Positions 8,146 through 17,504 of a stretch of 60,129 bases of DNA are shown in pieces. The stretch covers positions 1 through 60,129 of the forward strand of contig NZ_JAFMPQ010000033.1 in assembly GCF_020667845.1 (NCBI RefSeq), read 5' to 3'. The stretch comes from Cognatishimia sp. F0-27 (GTDB lineage: Bacteria; Pseudomonadota; Alphaproteobacteria; Rhodobacterales; Rhodobacteraceae). The notes beneath the pieces were generated by a model that was not told the DNA's origin, did not search any database, and saw only the letters and a list, made by a program, of their open reading frames with translations. Positions within the stretch are counted from its first letter, which is position 1; each line of letters opens with the position of its first letter. Made by a program: the position numbers and the translations under genes.

Positions 8146-9798
8146 TTACATGTTTGGATAGTTCGGGCCGTCGCCGCCCTGCGGCACTGTCCAGTTGATG
8201 TTCTGGCTCGGATCCTTGATGTCGCAGGTCTTGCAATGCACGCAATTCTGGAAATTGATCACGAAACGGGCGGCCTTGCCCTCTTCGCGCACAACTTCAT
8301 AGACGCCCGCCGGGCAATAGCGCTGCGCGGGCTCGGCATAGTCGGGCAGGTTTGTCGCAATCGGGATCAGGTCGTTTTCCAGCTTGAGATGTGACGGCTG
8401 GCTTTCTTCGTGATTGGTGAAGCTGAAGCTCACATTCGTCAGACGGTCAAAGGACAGTTTGCCATCGGGCTTGGGGTAATCGATGGGCTGGAAGCGGGCG
8501 GCCTTGCCGGTGGCTTCCGCGTCTGACTTGCCGTGCGCCATGGTTCCGAAGAGCGATTTGCCGAACAGGCTGTTGGTCCACATGTCGACGCCGCCCGCCA
8601 TGAGCGACGCGGTCAGACCCCATTTCGACCACATCGGTTTGACGTTTCGGACTTTGAACAGGTCCTGACCGATCGCGCCTTCACGCACCTCCGTTTCGTA
8701 GGCGTCAAGCTCATCGCCGGAACGGTCCGCCTTGATGGCGTCATAAGCGGCCTCCGCTGCGGCCTTGCCCGACAGCATCGCGTTGTGATTGCCCTTGATC
8801 CGCGGGACATTGACCATGCCAACGGAACACCCGAGCAGCGCAACACCGGGCGCGACCATCTTCGGCATCGACTGATACCCGCCCTCAGAGATGGCGCGGG
8901 CGCCATAAGCGATGCGCTTGCCACCCTCCAGAAGCTCCGCGATCATTGGATGGTGCTTGAAGCGCTGGAACTCCATATAAGGGAAGAGATGGGGGTTTTC
9001 GTAGTTCAGATGCACCACGAACCCTACGTAAACCTGATTGTTCTCAAGATGATAGATGAAGGAGCCGCCGCCTGCATTGCTGCCCAGCGGCCAGCCCATC
9101 GTGTGGGTGACGGAGCCTTCGCGATGCTTGGCCGGGTCGATTTCCCAGATTTCCTTCATCCCCAGACCGTATTTCTGCGGTTCGCTGTGCTTGGCGAGAT
9201 CGTATTTCGCGATCACCTCCTTGGAGAGGCTGCCGCGCACGCCTTCGGAGAGGAACACGTATTTGCCGTGCAGCTCCATGCCGGGCTCGGTATTGGGGCC
9301 GTAGCTGCCATCTTCTTCGAGACCGAAGACACCTGCGACGACACCCTTGACCTCGCCGTTTTCCCCATAGACCAGCTCGGAGCAGGACATGCCGGGGAAA
9401 ATCTCCACGCCAAGCGCTTCGGCCTGTTCGGCCATCCAGCGACACACATTGCCCATGGAGACGATATAGTTGCCGTGGTTGTTCATCAGCGGCGGCATCG
9501 GCGCATTGGGGATGCGGATCTGCCCGGCTTCGCCCAGCATGTAGAACTTGTCTTCGCGCACAGGCACGTTCAGCGGCGCGCCCTTTTCCTTCCAGTCGGG
9601 GATCAGCGCGTCAAGACCGACCGGGTCAAGCACCGCGCCCGACAGGATATGCGCGCCGACTTCCGACCCCTTTTCAAGGACAACCACATCGAGATCGGCG
9701 TCCAGCTGCTTCAGACGGATCGCTGCGGACAGCCCGGCCGGGCCGGCTCCGACGATCACCACGTCATATTCCATCGACTCGCGCTCGATGTCGCTCAT
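8146..9798 (-). CDS. etfD: Electron transfer flavoprotein-ubiquinone oxidoreductase
   Basis: A 550-residue inner-membrane-associated flavoprotein that passes electrons from ETF, and thus from acyl-CoA dehydrogenases, to ubiquinone. The FAD-binding VGAGPAGLSAA motif is near the N-terminus. The C-terminal [4Fe-4S] cysteines appear in YCPAGVYE and in NCVHCKTCDIKDPSQNINW. The start at 9798 is preceded by GAGGAG; an upstream ATG at 9819 would add seven residues. Length is typical. The acyl-CoA dehydrogenase at 21944-23644 is a plausible electron donor to the same pathway. Confidence 0.95.
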   Translation of the reverse strand: MSDIERESMEYDVVIVGAGPAGLSAAIRLKQLDADLDVVVLEKGSEVGAHILSGAVLDPVGLDALIPDWKEKGAPLNVPVREDKFYMLGEAGQIRIPNAPMPPLMNNHGNYIVSMGNVCRWMAEQAEALGVEIFPGMSCSELVYGENGEVKGVVAGVFGLEEDGSYGPNTEPGMELHGKYVFLSEGVRGSLSKEVIAKYDLAKHSEPQKYGLGMKEIWEIDPAKHREGSVTHTMGWPLGSNAGGGSFIYHLENNQVYVGFVVHLNYENPHLFPYMEFQRFKHHPMIAELLEGGKRIAYGARAISEGGYQSMPKMVAPGVALLGCSVGMVNVPRIKGNHNAMLSGKAAAEAAYDAIKADRSGDELDAYETEVREGAIGQDLFKVRNVKPMWSKWGLTASLMAGGVDMWTNSLFGKSLFGTMAHGKSDAEATGKAARFQPIDYPKPDGKLSFDRLTNVSFSFTNHEESQPSHLKLENDLIPIATNLPDYAEPAQRYCPAGVYEVVREEGKAARFVINFQNCVHCKTCDIKDPSQNINWTVPQGGDGPNYPNM

Positions 9799-10219
9799 GG
9801 CGCACTCCTCATGCCGCAAAATAAATCCGAGCCTGACTATCGTGCAGCTGCGGCAAAGGTCAATTGAGACGAAACGTTAAAGTGATGAGCGTATCGTCGC
9901 GCATCAGGGCGTTTGACGCCCGCCGGTGCCCCCCGTGCGCGCGGGTCAAGCCGGGATAGGGCCGGGGTTCGCGGCATTTTACGCCTCCCGGCTCCTTGCG
10001 CAAAACCGCGTATTCAGGTCGTCTTGGGCGCGTTTGCGCGGAACGTCCGGTCGAATTTTAGGGAAATCTTACCTTCTTTGACAAATTATCGATCAGGTGA
10101 CGCGGTTCGGCTTGCAGGGCGGGCGGTTTCGCTGTCAGGCTTGCACAGCAAGCCGCTGCATGATTTGTAACGGCGAACACACGACCCCGCCGCAAACGAC
10201 GCTTTTGCCGGAAAGACCC
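9799..10219. other. Spacer between divergent etfD and greA
   Basis: About 420 bases with no convincing gene. It contains TTGACA at 10078-10083, a possible -35 element without a clear -10 partner, and a short perfect hairpin GGCTTGC-ACA-GCAAGCC at 10138-10154 about 65 bases before greA. Promoters for both divergent genes should lie here. Confidence 0.4.
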
Positions 10220-10690
10220 ATGGAAAAGATACCGATGACCCGCGCGGGCAACACCGCGCTTCAGGCCGAATTGAAAAAGCTCAAATCCGAAGAGCGGCCC
10301 GCCATCATCCAGGCGATTGCCGAGGCGCGCGAACTGGGCGACCTCAAGGAAAATGCCGAATACCACTCGGCCCGCGAAAAGCAGGGCTTCATCGAGGGCC
10401 GTATCAAGGAACTCGAAGGCGTGCTCGGGCTTGCCGAAGTGATCGACCCCACCACGCTTTCCGGCGCGGTAAAGTTTGGCGCCACCGTGACCGTCGTCGA
10501 CGAGGATACCGACGAGGAAAAGACATGGCAGATCGTCGGCGAGTATGAGGCCAATATCGACAAGGGCCTGCTCAACGTCCGGTCGCCCATCGCCCGCGCC
10601 CTGATTGGCAAGGAAGAGGGCGACAGCGTCGAAGTGCGCACGCCCGGTGGCGAAAAGAGCTACGAAATCCTGAGCATCGTCTACAAGTAA
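10220..10690 (+). CDS. greA: Transcription elongation factor GreA
   Basis: A 156-residue GreA that rescues backtracked RNA polymerase by stimulating transcript cleavage. The N-terminal coiled coil contains the diagnostic [18 protein letters not shown] with the acidic tip residues D and E. The C-terminal FKBP-like domain ends with [14 protein letters not shown] and [12 protein letters not shown]. The ATG at 10220 begins [10 protein letters not shown]; the frame is open further upstream but those residues are atypical. A membrane protein gene follows 19 bases downstream. Confidence 0.95.
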   Translation: MEKIPMTRAGNTALQAELKKLKSEERPAIIQAIAEARELGDLKENAEYHSAREKQGFIEGRIKELEGVLGLAEVIDPTTLSGAVKFGATVTVVDEDTDEEKTWQIVGEYEANIDKGLLNVRSPIARALIGKEEGDSVEVRTPGGEKSYEILSIVYK

Positions 10691-10709
10691 CCCCCTGTCC
10701 GGACTGCGC

Positions 10710-11717
10710 ATGGCTGAGTCAAAGACATCTCCACCCGGCTTTGCTGCGGGATCAGAGCGCGTCCAGACCACCGGCTTCGACATTGTCGCCGTTGCGCTGT
10801 CGGCGATCTGGGTGCTTTTGTCGGGATCTTATTTCCTGTTCGGCTCCGGTTTGTCCGCGCTGGCGGGGGAGCTGCGCTTTATCCTTGTTCTGATGATCGT
10901 CGTCTTTCCCGTAGCGCTGATCTGGGTGGCGAGCATGGCGGCGCGGTCGTCCGCGGCGATGCGCGAAGACAGCGCGCGGCTTCAGGCCGCCATTGACGCG
11001 CTGCGCCATGCCTATGTCGCGCAGGCGCAGCAGGGCTCGAAAGAGGCGCCCAACCCGATGCTGGTCAAGCGGCTCGATGAAATCGCGGCGGCTCAGCGCG
11101 GGCTGGAGAACGCGCTGGCGATGATCGCGTCGGGACGGATCGTGAGCGATGCAGCGTCGATGCAGGCGGCGCATCCCCCCGAAACGCAGGACGACAGCGA
11201 CCAGCCCGCGCTGTCGCTTGGCACCCCTGCCGAGGCGCTGGAACCGCCCCTGCCAAACGCGGATTTCATCCGCGCGCTGCACTTCCCCGAAACCGCGGAG
11301 GATCGCGAGGGCTTTGCCGCGCTACGGCGCGCGTTGAAGGACCGCAACGCAGCCCAGCTTGTGCAGGCCTCGCAGGACGTGCTGACCCTTCTTTCGCAGG
11401 AAGGGATCTACATGGACGATCTCGCCCCGGACCTCGCCCGGCCCGAGCAATGGCGCGCCTTTGCCCAAGGGGCGCGGGGCCGCGAGATTGCGGCGCTTGG
11501 CGGTGTGCGTGACCGGGCATCGCTGGCGCTTGCGGCGGGCCGGATGAAACAGGATCCGATCTTCCGGGACGCCGCGCACCATTTCCTGCGCCGCTTCGAC
11601 AGGAGCTTTGCCGCTTTCGAACAGGGGGCAAGCGACGCCGAGATCACGGAGTTTGCCGGCACCCGGACCGCGCGCGCGTTCATGCTCCTCGGGCGGGTCG
11701 CGGGCACGTTCGACTGA
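10710..11717 (+). CDS. Hypothetical membrane protein downstream of greA
   Basis: A 335-residue protein I do not recognise at family level. Two hydrophobic segments near the N-terminus (about residues 26-48, VAVALSAIWVLLSGSYFLFG, and 56-76, RFILVLMIVVFPVALIWVAS) are followed by a helical, possibly coiled-coil stretch (about 80-150), an Asp/Pro-rich linker and a cytoplasmic alpha-helical domain rich in Ala, Arg and Asp. The short spacing after greA suggests co-transcription. Confidence 0.75.
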   Translation: MAESKTSPPGFAAGSERVQTTGFDIVAVALSAIWVLLSGSYFLFGSGLSALAGELRFILVLMIVVFPVALIWVASMAARSSAAMREDSARLQAAIDALRHAYVAQAQQGSKEAPNPMLVKRLDEIAAAQRGLENALAMIASGRIVSDAASMQAAHPPETQDDSDQPALSLGTPAEALEPPLPNADFIRALHFPETAEDREGFAALRRALKDRNAAQLVQASQDVLTLLSQEGIYMDDLAPDLARPEQWRAFAQGARGREIAALGGVRDRASLALAAGRMKQDPIFRDAAHHFLRRFDRSFAAFEQGASDAEITEFAGTRTARAFMLLGRVAGTFD

Positions 11718-11765
11718 ACGGGCCGCGTGGCGAGGGTTCACGCCGATCATGCAAGACGCGCGCCG

Positions 11766-13880
11766 CTAGAGCCCGAAACTCCCGAACGGGATAAACCGGA
11801 CCGGATCGCCTTCCGCGATTGTCGCTGCGCCGTCAGGCAATTCGACCAGACCCTCGGCCCAACTCAGACCGGAGACCCGTCCGGACCCTTCGGATTTGAA
11901 CACTTCCGCCCGGCCGTCCCGGATCCGCGCGCGCAGGTATTCGCGCCGCCCCGGTTTCTTGTTCTTGGAAAAGCCCGCAGGCACCGTGAACCCGACCGGA
12001 TCGGACCAGCCCGCCCCGGCCAGCACGCCCATGGCAGGGCGGGCAAAGATCAACGTGCAGGTAAAGGCAGCCACCGGGTTGCCCGGCAGGCCAAAGACGG
12101 GCACGCCCTGCCATAGTCCCAACGCAAGCGGGCGTCCCGGCTTCAGCGCGATGCGCCACTCCTGCAAGGCGCCGGTCTCGCGCAGAAGGGCGGAGACGTG
12201 GTCTTCGTCACCGGCGGACGCGCCGCCCGAGGTGAGCACCACATCCGCGTCGCGCGCCGCGCGATCGAGCGTTGCGCGCAGAGCCGCACGGTCGTCGGGC
12301 ACCCGGCCAAGATCCACCGGCTCGAAGCCCATGCGCGCCACCATCGACAGGAGCATTGGACGGTTCGCATCGAAAATCTGGCCCGTCTGCGCGGTGCCAC
12401 CAGCCTCGACCAACTCGTCTCCGGTTGACAGAACCGCCACGCGCAAGCGCGTCCGGACGGCGATTGTGCCGACCCCGACCGCTGCGGCCAGCGCAAGGTC
12501 GGCCGGTGTCAGGATCCGCCCGGCGTGCAGCGCAACCGCTCCGGCCTCGACATCCTCGCCCGCGCGCCGGGTGTTGGCGCCGGGTTTGACCGGCCCGCGA
12601 AACGCCACCCGTCCGGGCTCAACGGCGCAATCCTCGTCAAGCACCACAGTGTCGACACCGTCCGGCAGAGCCGCGCCCGTCAGCACACGGCAGGCATGTC
12701 CCGGCGGGACGACACCGTCATACGGCACGCCTGCCGCCGCCCGGCCTGTCACAAGGGGCAGGCTCTGGTCACCGTCTCCGACGCAGGCGGCGGCAAATCC
12801 GTAACCATCCACGGCGGTGTTCGGCTCGGGCGGGTTGGACCGATGCGCGATCACGTCTTCGGCCAGCACCCGCGCCGTGGCGGCCATCACCGGCACCTGC
12901 TCGATGCCGGTCACCGCGTGCAGCCGGTCGCGCAGCATGGCGCGCGCATCCTCCACAGGCGTCCAATCCACGCCGGGGGGCAGCGCGAAACAGTCATTCT
13001 TGAGCGGGGGCGGTTTCAACACCGCAGCCAGTTCAGAGAGCCGCTCTGCCTGTCCCGCGCCAAGGATCCATGCCTCTTCCCGTGCCGCCTCCCGCGGCGG
13101 TGCGTCGAGCATATCCGCAAGCTCCGCGTCCGGCAGTGCCGCCAGCGCGCGGGCCAGAAGCCGCACTTGGGCGCGGTCGCGAATCTCGTCCGTGGTGCCC
13201 TTGACGGCGGCTTCGATCAGCCCCGGCCAGATCTCTGCCAAGACCACGGGCGCCGCGCTCCATGGCTCGAAGGGCCAGACCGACACGCCGTCCATGCGTC
13301 GCAAGCGGTTCAACATGGGCAATCCCATGAGAATCTGCCCGCCCACCGTCGGCGGAAAGGCGAGCTGAAAACACGAGGACGAGGCGCGCGCGGCCAGATC
13401 GCAGGCCCGTCGCTCCGGCACGGTGTCATAGCGGATTCCGGCCTTGCGATAGGGCAGGCCGGGCCAGCCGGTCTCGTTCGGCTTGCCCCAGAACGGGCCG
13501 GGACCGTCAAAGCGCGCGTTCATCGTCTCCGCGACCGCGTAGCGGTTGTTCTTGCCGTCAGGGCCGTCTTCGATCCGCGCTTCGATCCAGTCCCACAAGG
13601 CGAGGGGATCATCGGTGCCGGTAATCTGCCGGGCCACGCCTTGCGGATAGCCAAAAGGAAAATCGAACCCCGCCAGCACGCGCCGACCCGCGCTGCGCTC
13701 CTCGGCCAACACTTGACCGAGCCACCGTTCGGCGTCGGTCCGCGTGCGGTGATAGACCGGGTCTTCGTCGCGCCCGTCCCGCGTGATCCCGATCCAGATC
13801 GCGTCCTTGGAGGGGCGCGCCGGGGCCTTGCCGCTGGTGGCGGACCAGTCGACCATGAGGATCGTGTCAAAAAGCGGCAT
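11766..13880 (-). CDS. moeA: Molybdopterin molybdotransferase MoeA with extra N-terminal domain
   Basis: A 704-residue fusion. Residues from about 310 to the end form a complete MoeA, which inserts molybdate into adenylylated molybdopterin: NTAVDGYGFAAA, the LSTGDELVEAG segment, TSGGASAGDEDHV and LPGNPVAAFTC are all present. The first 300 or so residues are an extra domain starting MPLFDTILMVDWSATSGKA and containing GFDFPFGYPQG. The acidic VDWS and FDFP strands look like an RNase-H-like DUF429-type fold; this is inference. GGAGGA before the ATG at 13880 fixes the start. It ends a Moco operon with mobB, mobA and fdhD. Normal MoeA is about 400 residues. Confidence 0.88.
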   Translation of the reverse strand: MPLFDTILMVDWSATSGKAPARPSKDAIWIGITRDGRDEDPVYHRTRTDAERWLGQVLAEERSAGRRVLAGFDFPFGYPQGVARQITGTDDPLALWDWIEARIEDGPDGKNNRYAVAETMNARFDGPGPFWGKPNETGWPGLPYRKAGIRYDTVPERRACDLAARASSSCFQLAFPPTVGGQILMGLPMLNRLRRMDGVSVWPFEPWSAAPVVLAEIWPGLIEAAVKGTTDEIRDRAQVRLLARALAALPDAELADMLDAPPREAAREEAWILGAGQAERLSELAAVLKPPPLKNDCFALPPGVDWTPVEDARAMLRDRLHAVTGIEQVPVMAATARVLAEDVIAHRSNPPEPNTAVDGYGFAAACVGDGDQSLPLVTGRAAAGVPYDGVVPPGHACRVLTGAALPDGVDTVVLDEDCAVEPGRVAFRGPVKPGANTRRAGEDVEAGAVALHAGRILTPADLALAAAVGVGTIAVRTRLRVAVLSTGDELVEAGGTAQTGQIFDANRPMLLSMVARMGFEPVDLGRVPDDRAALRATLDRAARDADVVLTSGGASAGDEDHVSALLRETGALQEWRIALKPGRPLALGLWQGVPVFGLPGNPVAAFTCTLIFARPAMGVLAGAGWSDPVGFTVPAGFSKNKKPGRREYLRARIRDGRAEVFKSEGSGRVSGLSWAEGLVELPDGAATIAEGDPVRFIPFGSFGL

Positions 13881-13916
13881 GAGTCCTCCCAGCCAGCGCG
13901 GCGGCAAACTCGGGCT

Positions 13917-14411
13917 TCACATCAGCCCCACTTCGCCAAGGATGAAATCGGCGACCGCCCGCGTGTCGTTCAGGTCAAAAACCGGACGGTCCAGGTCCAT
14001 CGGCGTATCGCTCGCAACCGCCCGGATATGGGGATCACCCGGTGCAATCAGCGGGTTCCCTGTTTCCGCGCGCCACGCCTCGACCTTGGGGTGGGTGTCC
14101 CGCTTATAGCCTTCGATCAGCACCAGATCGACCGGCGCCAGCCGCGCCAGCAGGTCGGCAAGCGCGGGCTCCTCGGTGCCGCGCAGTTCCGTCATCTGGG
14201 CGACGCGCGTGCGCGAGGCGAGGATGACCTCCGATGCGCCGGCGACGCGGTGCCGGTGACTGTCCTTGCCCGGATGATCCACGTCAAAGCTGTGATGGGC
14301 GTGCTTGACGGTGGAAACGCTGAAACCGCGTGCGGTGATCTCCGCCACCAGCCGCTCCATCAGCCCTGTCTTGCCCGCGTTCTTCCACCCGGTCACCCCG
14401 TAAACACGCAT
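13917..14411 (-). CDS. mobB: Molybdopterin-guanine dinucleotide biosynthesis protein MobB
   Basis: A 164-residue P-loop GTP-binding protein that assists MobA in attaching GMP to molybdopterin. It starts MRVYGVTGWKNAGKT with the Walker A motif at about residues 8-15. TVKHAHHSFDVDHPGKDS is the MobB signature, and LVLIEGYKRDTHPKVE follows. The ATG at 14411 is chosen because the protein begins immediately before the P-loop strand. It lies between mobA and the moeA fusion on the same strand. Confidence 0.93.
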   Translation of the reverse strand: MRVYGVTGWKNAGKTGLMERLVAEITARGFSVSTVKHAHHSFDVDHPGKDSHRHRVAGASEVILASRTRVAQMTELRGTEEPALADLLARLAPVDLVLIEGYKRDTHPKVEAWRAETGNPLIAPGDPHIRAVASDTPMDLDRPVFDLNDTRAVADFILGEVGLM

Positions 14412-14445
14412 GGTTTGCCCCTCGCTGTCTTGCTTCCTGACGGCT

Positions 14446-15096
14446 TTACCGCGCGGCGCCGGGAGGCGCCAGCATCCGCTCTGCTGCCCGGAGATCGTCG
14501 GGCGTGTTGACATTGAAGAACGGATCACCCGGCTCCTCGAACAACGCCTCGCGCCCGCCATGCCGGTCTGTCCAGAGCACGACCTTTTTCAACCCGTCCG
14601 CGAGCGCGGCGCGGAGGTCATTGCGCAGGGCGACGGGCCACAAACCAAAGGTGGGATGACGGATCGCTCCGGAGCGCGACATGCTCTTGGTGATCTGGTC
14701 TCCCCGTGGCGTGGCGGCCAGAACAAGCGGATGCACCTGCCCGGCGCTGACCGCTTCGAGCCGGTCCACAAGATCCGCCGGGAAAAACGGCGTGTCTCCC
14801 GCGACGGTCACGATCCTGTCCGCGCCCAGACCCGCGGCCCAGTCGAGCCCTGCCAGAACGCCGGCCAGCGGCCCGACAAAACCGTCGATACTGTCTCCAA
14901 GCACCGGCAATCCGTGCCTAGCGAAGCGCGACGGATCGCCATTGGCGTTGAGCGCCATGCCTGCAACCTGCGGCCCGAGCCGCGCCATCACATGCGCCAG
15001 CAAGGGCTTGCCGCCCAAAGCCAGCAGCGTCTTGTCGCCGCCACCCATCCGCGTGGCCAACCCACCGGCGAGGATCACCCCAAGCGGCCGCGTCAT
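14446..15096 (-). CDS. mobA: Molybdenum cofactor guanylyltransferase MobA
   Basis: A 216-residue nucleotidyltransferase that transfers GMP to molybdopterin to make MGD, the form used by DMSO-reductase-family enzymes such as formate dehydrogenase. The N-terminal VILAGGLATRMGGGDK motif binds GTP; VAGDTPFFP carries the metal-binding Asp; FFNVNTPDDL is the C-terminal signature. The start at 15096 overlaps the stop of the upstream GNAT gene by four bases (ATGA), indicating translational coupling. Confidence 0.93.
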   Translation of the reverse strand: MTRPLGVILAGGLATRMGGGDKTLLALGGKPLLAHVMARLGPQVAGMALNANGDPSRFARHGLPVLGDSIDGFVGPLAGVLAGLDWAAGLGADRIVTVAGDTPFFPADLVDRLEAVSAGQVHPLVLAATPRGDQITKSMSRSGAIRHPTFGLWPVALRNDLRAALADGLKKVVLWTDRHGGREALFEEPGDPFFNVNTPDDLRAAERMLAPPGAAR

Positions 15097-15539
15097 GGGC
15101 CGTGCTCCTGCAAGAGCCGTGCCCGCGCCGGGTCCAGCCATTTCGCCATCACCCGCACGCCGTCATCCGAAAACCCGAGACGGTCGTAGAAGTCGATCAC
15201 CGGCGCATTGCTGTCGCGCACCATGAGCATCAGCTTCACCGCGCCCGCCGCGCGCAGCCAGTCCTCCGCCGCGTCCATCGCCGCGCGGCCCAGCCCAGTG
15301 CCCTGCCGGTCCGGCGCCACGGCCACGTAATAGACCCAGCCGCGATGCCCGTCATGGCCGACCGCGGCGGAAGCAATGACCCGAGCGCCCTCCATGGACA
15401 CGAGAATCTCCGCTGCGGGATGGGCGCGAAAGGCGGCGATGTCCTGATCGGCGGGATTCCACGGGCGGCTGAGGTCGACCTCGGCCCAAAGGGCTGCAAG
15501 CGCCGTCTCGGCTCCATCGGGCAGAGGAACGAAGGGCAT
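15093..15539 (-). CDS. GNAT-family N-acetyltransferase (YpeA-like)
   Basis: A 148-residue acetyltransferase with the GNAT core: VYYVAVAPDRQGTGLGRAAM is the acetyl-CoA-binding motif A (Q/RxxGxG/A form), followed by LMVRDSNAPVIDFYDRLGF. The pattern resembles YpeA/RimI-type enzymes, but the substrate is unknown. It sits between fdhD and mobA, five bases from fdhD's stop and overlapping mobA by four, so it is part of the molybdenum cofactor operon. Confidence 0.88.
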   Translation of the reverse strand: MPFVPLPDGAETALAALWAEVDLSRPWNPADQDIAAFRAHPAAEILVSMEGARVIASAAVGHDGHRGWVYYVAVAPDRQGTGLGRAAMDAAEDWLRAAGAVKLMLMVRDSNAPVIDFYDRLGFSDDGVRVMAKWLDPARARLLQEHGP

Positions 15540-15543
15540 GGGC

Positions 15544-16422
15544 CTATCCTTTCGCGCTCTTGCGGCGATGCTTGCGGTCTTCTTCGGGCACGCTGCCCGG
15601 GTCCATGTCCCAGACCAGCCGCTCGGCCCCGCTCAGGCAGGTGAAGCGTTTGCCCCGCATCCTCCCGATACAGGTCAGCCCGACCTGGCGGGCAATCTCC
15701 ACGCCCCACGCGGTGAAGCCCGAGCGGGAGGCGAGAACCGGAATGCCCATCAGCGCCGTCTTGATCACCATCTCGGACGTCAGGCGACCGGTGGTGTAGA
15801 GTATCTTGTCGCCCGCCGGCACTTTTTCGCGAAGCATCCAGCCGGCGATCTTGTCGACCGCGTTGTGGCGGCCGACATCTTCCATGTAGACCAGCGGGCG
15901 GTCCCGCTGGCACAGGACGGTGCCGTGTATTGCGCCGGCCTCAAGATAGAGCGACGGGGTCGTGTTGATCTCGGCGGCAAGGCTGTAGAGCCACGACGTT
16001 CGCACCTCTGCGACCGGAAGCGTCAGCCCTTCAAGCCCCTCCATCATGTCGCCAAACACCGTTCCAACCGCGCATCCGCTGGTGCGGGTCTTCTTCTTGA
16101 CCTTCTCCTCATAGCTGGTCTGGCGATCGGTGCGCACCACAACCACGTCGAGATCCTCGTCGTAATCCACCGCCGTGATCGTGTCTCCATCCCTCAGCAT
16201 CCCCTGATTGCGCAGGAAACCGATGGCCAGGTATTCCGGATAATCGCCGATGGTCATGGCGGTCACGATCTCCTGGCTGTTGAGAAAGATCGTGAGCGGG
16301 CGCTCCTCGACCACGCTCAGGGCAACCTCTGCACCGCTTTGGTCGATGCCGGTTACGGCGCGGGTCAGGCGGGCGAGGCTTGGGTCAGGCGCGATGAGAA
16401 AGCGGTGGTCTGTCGATTGCAT
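15544..16422 (-). CDS. fdhD: Formate dehydrogenase accessory sulfurtransferase FdhD
   Basis: A 292-residue protein that hands sulfur to the bis-MGD cofactor of formate dehydrogenases. It contains RPLTIFLNSQEIVTAM, GDYPEYLAIGFL, the loop TSGCAVGTVFGD and VYMEDVGRHNAVDK. The loop has a single cysteine (about Cys117); E. coli FdhD has two in a CxxC arrangement, the second being Gly here. The start at 16422 (MQSTDHRF) was chosen over 16515 because the longer N-terminus is atypical. It is the first gene of the fdhD-GNAT-mobA-mobB-moeA operon. No formate dehydrogenase subunits are in the window. Confidence 0.92.
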   Translation of the reverse strand: MQSTDHRFLIAPDPSLARLTRAVTGIDQSGAEVALSVVEERPLTIFLNSQEIVTAMTIGDYPEYLAIGFLRNQGMLRDGDTITAVDYDEDLDVVVVRTDRQTSYEEKVKKKTRTSGCAVGTVFGDMMEGLEGLTLPVAEVRTSWLYSLAAEINTTPSLYLEAGAIHGTVLCQRDRPLVYMEDVGRHNAVDKIAGWMLREKVPAGDKILYTTGRLTSEMVIKTALMGIPVLASRSGFTAWGVEIARQVGLTCIGRMRGKRFTCLSGAERLVWDMDPGSVPEEDRKHRRKSAKG

Positions 16423-16573
16423 CCGGAGCGGGCCTTGTCTAAGGGCAGGTGCGTGGTGTTTGGTCAGTGATGGCTCTGCAGGGGGGGATGTCAAGCGCCC
16501 GGCAGACCATGGCACCGGACAGCCCGCAATGCATCACGGCCCATGTCCCGCCCCGCGGCGCCGGGCGCGCAAA

Positions 16574-16668
16574 ACGCGGTCTTGCGCCGCGCGCGGCCAG
16601 GAATGGGCAGCCGCCGGGTGCTCTGGGCAGGGCAAGACGCGGTCTGGCGCCGCGCGCGGCCCGGAGAG
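16574..16668. repeat. 63-base tandem repeat upstream of azlC
   Basis: ACGCGGTCTTGCGCCGCGCG at 16574 recurs as ACGCGGTCTGGCGCCGCGCG at 16637, an exact 63-base offset. Only about the first 30 bases of the second copy match. It lies in the spacer between divergent fdhD and azlC. Confidence 0.6.
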
Positions 16669-16700
16669 GCGCTGGACGGAACGGGAAAGGCAGGCGGTGG

Positions 16701-17504
16701 ATGCGCGATCCGAAGGTGAAAGAAAGCTTCTGGCGGGGCCTGCGCGACGGGTTGCCGTTCCTGTTGATCGTGGGCCCCTTCGCGATGCTGTTCGGCGTGC
16801 TGGCGACCGAGGCGGGCCTCAGCGTGCTTGAGACCATGAGCTTTTCCGTTGTCGTGATCGCGGGCGCCGCGCAATTCACCGCGCTTCAACTCTTGCAGGA
16901 CAACGCGCCCGCGGTGGTTGCGCTGGCCTCTGCGCTGGCTGTCAACCTGCGCATGGCGATGTATTCGGCCTCGATCACGCCGCATCTTGGCGCCTTGCCC
17001 TTCTGGAAACGGGCCTTTGTGGCCTATTTCCTCGTCGACCAGACCTATGCGTCATCGGTGCTGGATTACGAAAAACACCCGGACCAATCATTGGCGGAAA
17101 AATTCGCCTATTTTGTGGGTGTGATGCTGCCGATCTGCCCGCCATGGTATCTGGCCACGCTGGCCGGTGCCCTGGCGGGGGAGGCAATCCCGTCTGATGG
17201 CGGGCTGGATTTTGCCCTGCCGATTGCGTTTATCGCGATGATCGCCCCGGCATTGCGCACCCCGGCCCACCGCGCCGCGGCGCTGTCGGCGTCGATATTG
17301 GCGGTGGGTTTTGTCTGGCTTCCATTCAACCTCGGTCTCATGGTTGCCGGGATCGGCGGGATGATCGTCGGGGCAGAGGTGGAACGGCGGATCGAGGCGC
17401 GCAAGGCGCAGGACACCGCGCAGGCCGCGCGGACAGATGTGGCGGGAGGCACCACAGAAGGCCACACCCGACAGGACAGCACCCATTCGGAGACCCGGCC
17501 ATGA
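16701..17504 (+). CDS. azlC: AzlC-family branched-chain amino acid exporter, large subunit
   Basis: A 267-residue inner-membrane protein of the AzlC family, which with AzlD exports branched-chain amino acids. Hydrophobic segments include PFLLIVGPFAMLFGVLA and VVVIAGAAQFTALQLL; the AGAAQF and NLRMAMYSASI motifs are characteristic. The ATG at 16701 gives MRDPKVKES, just before the first helix; the frame is open to 16449 but that stretch is repeat-rich spacer. Its stop overlaps the azlD start (ATGA). Confidence 0.9.
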   Translation: MRDPKVKESFWRGLRDGLPFLLIVGPFAMLFGVLATEAGLSVLETMSFSVVVIAGAAQFTALQLLQDNAPAVVALASALAVNLRMAMYSASITPHLGALPFWKRAFVAYFLVDQTYASSVLDYEKHPDQSLAEKFAYFVGVMLPICPPWYLATLAGALAGEAIPSDGGLDFALPIAFIAMIAPALRTPAHRAAALSASILAVGFVWLPFNLGLMVAGIGGMIVGAEVERRIEARKAQDTAQAARTDVAGGTTEGHTRQDSTHSETRP

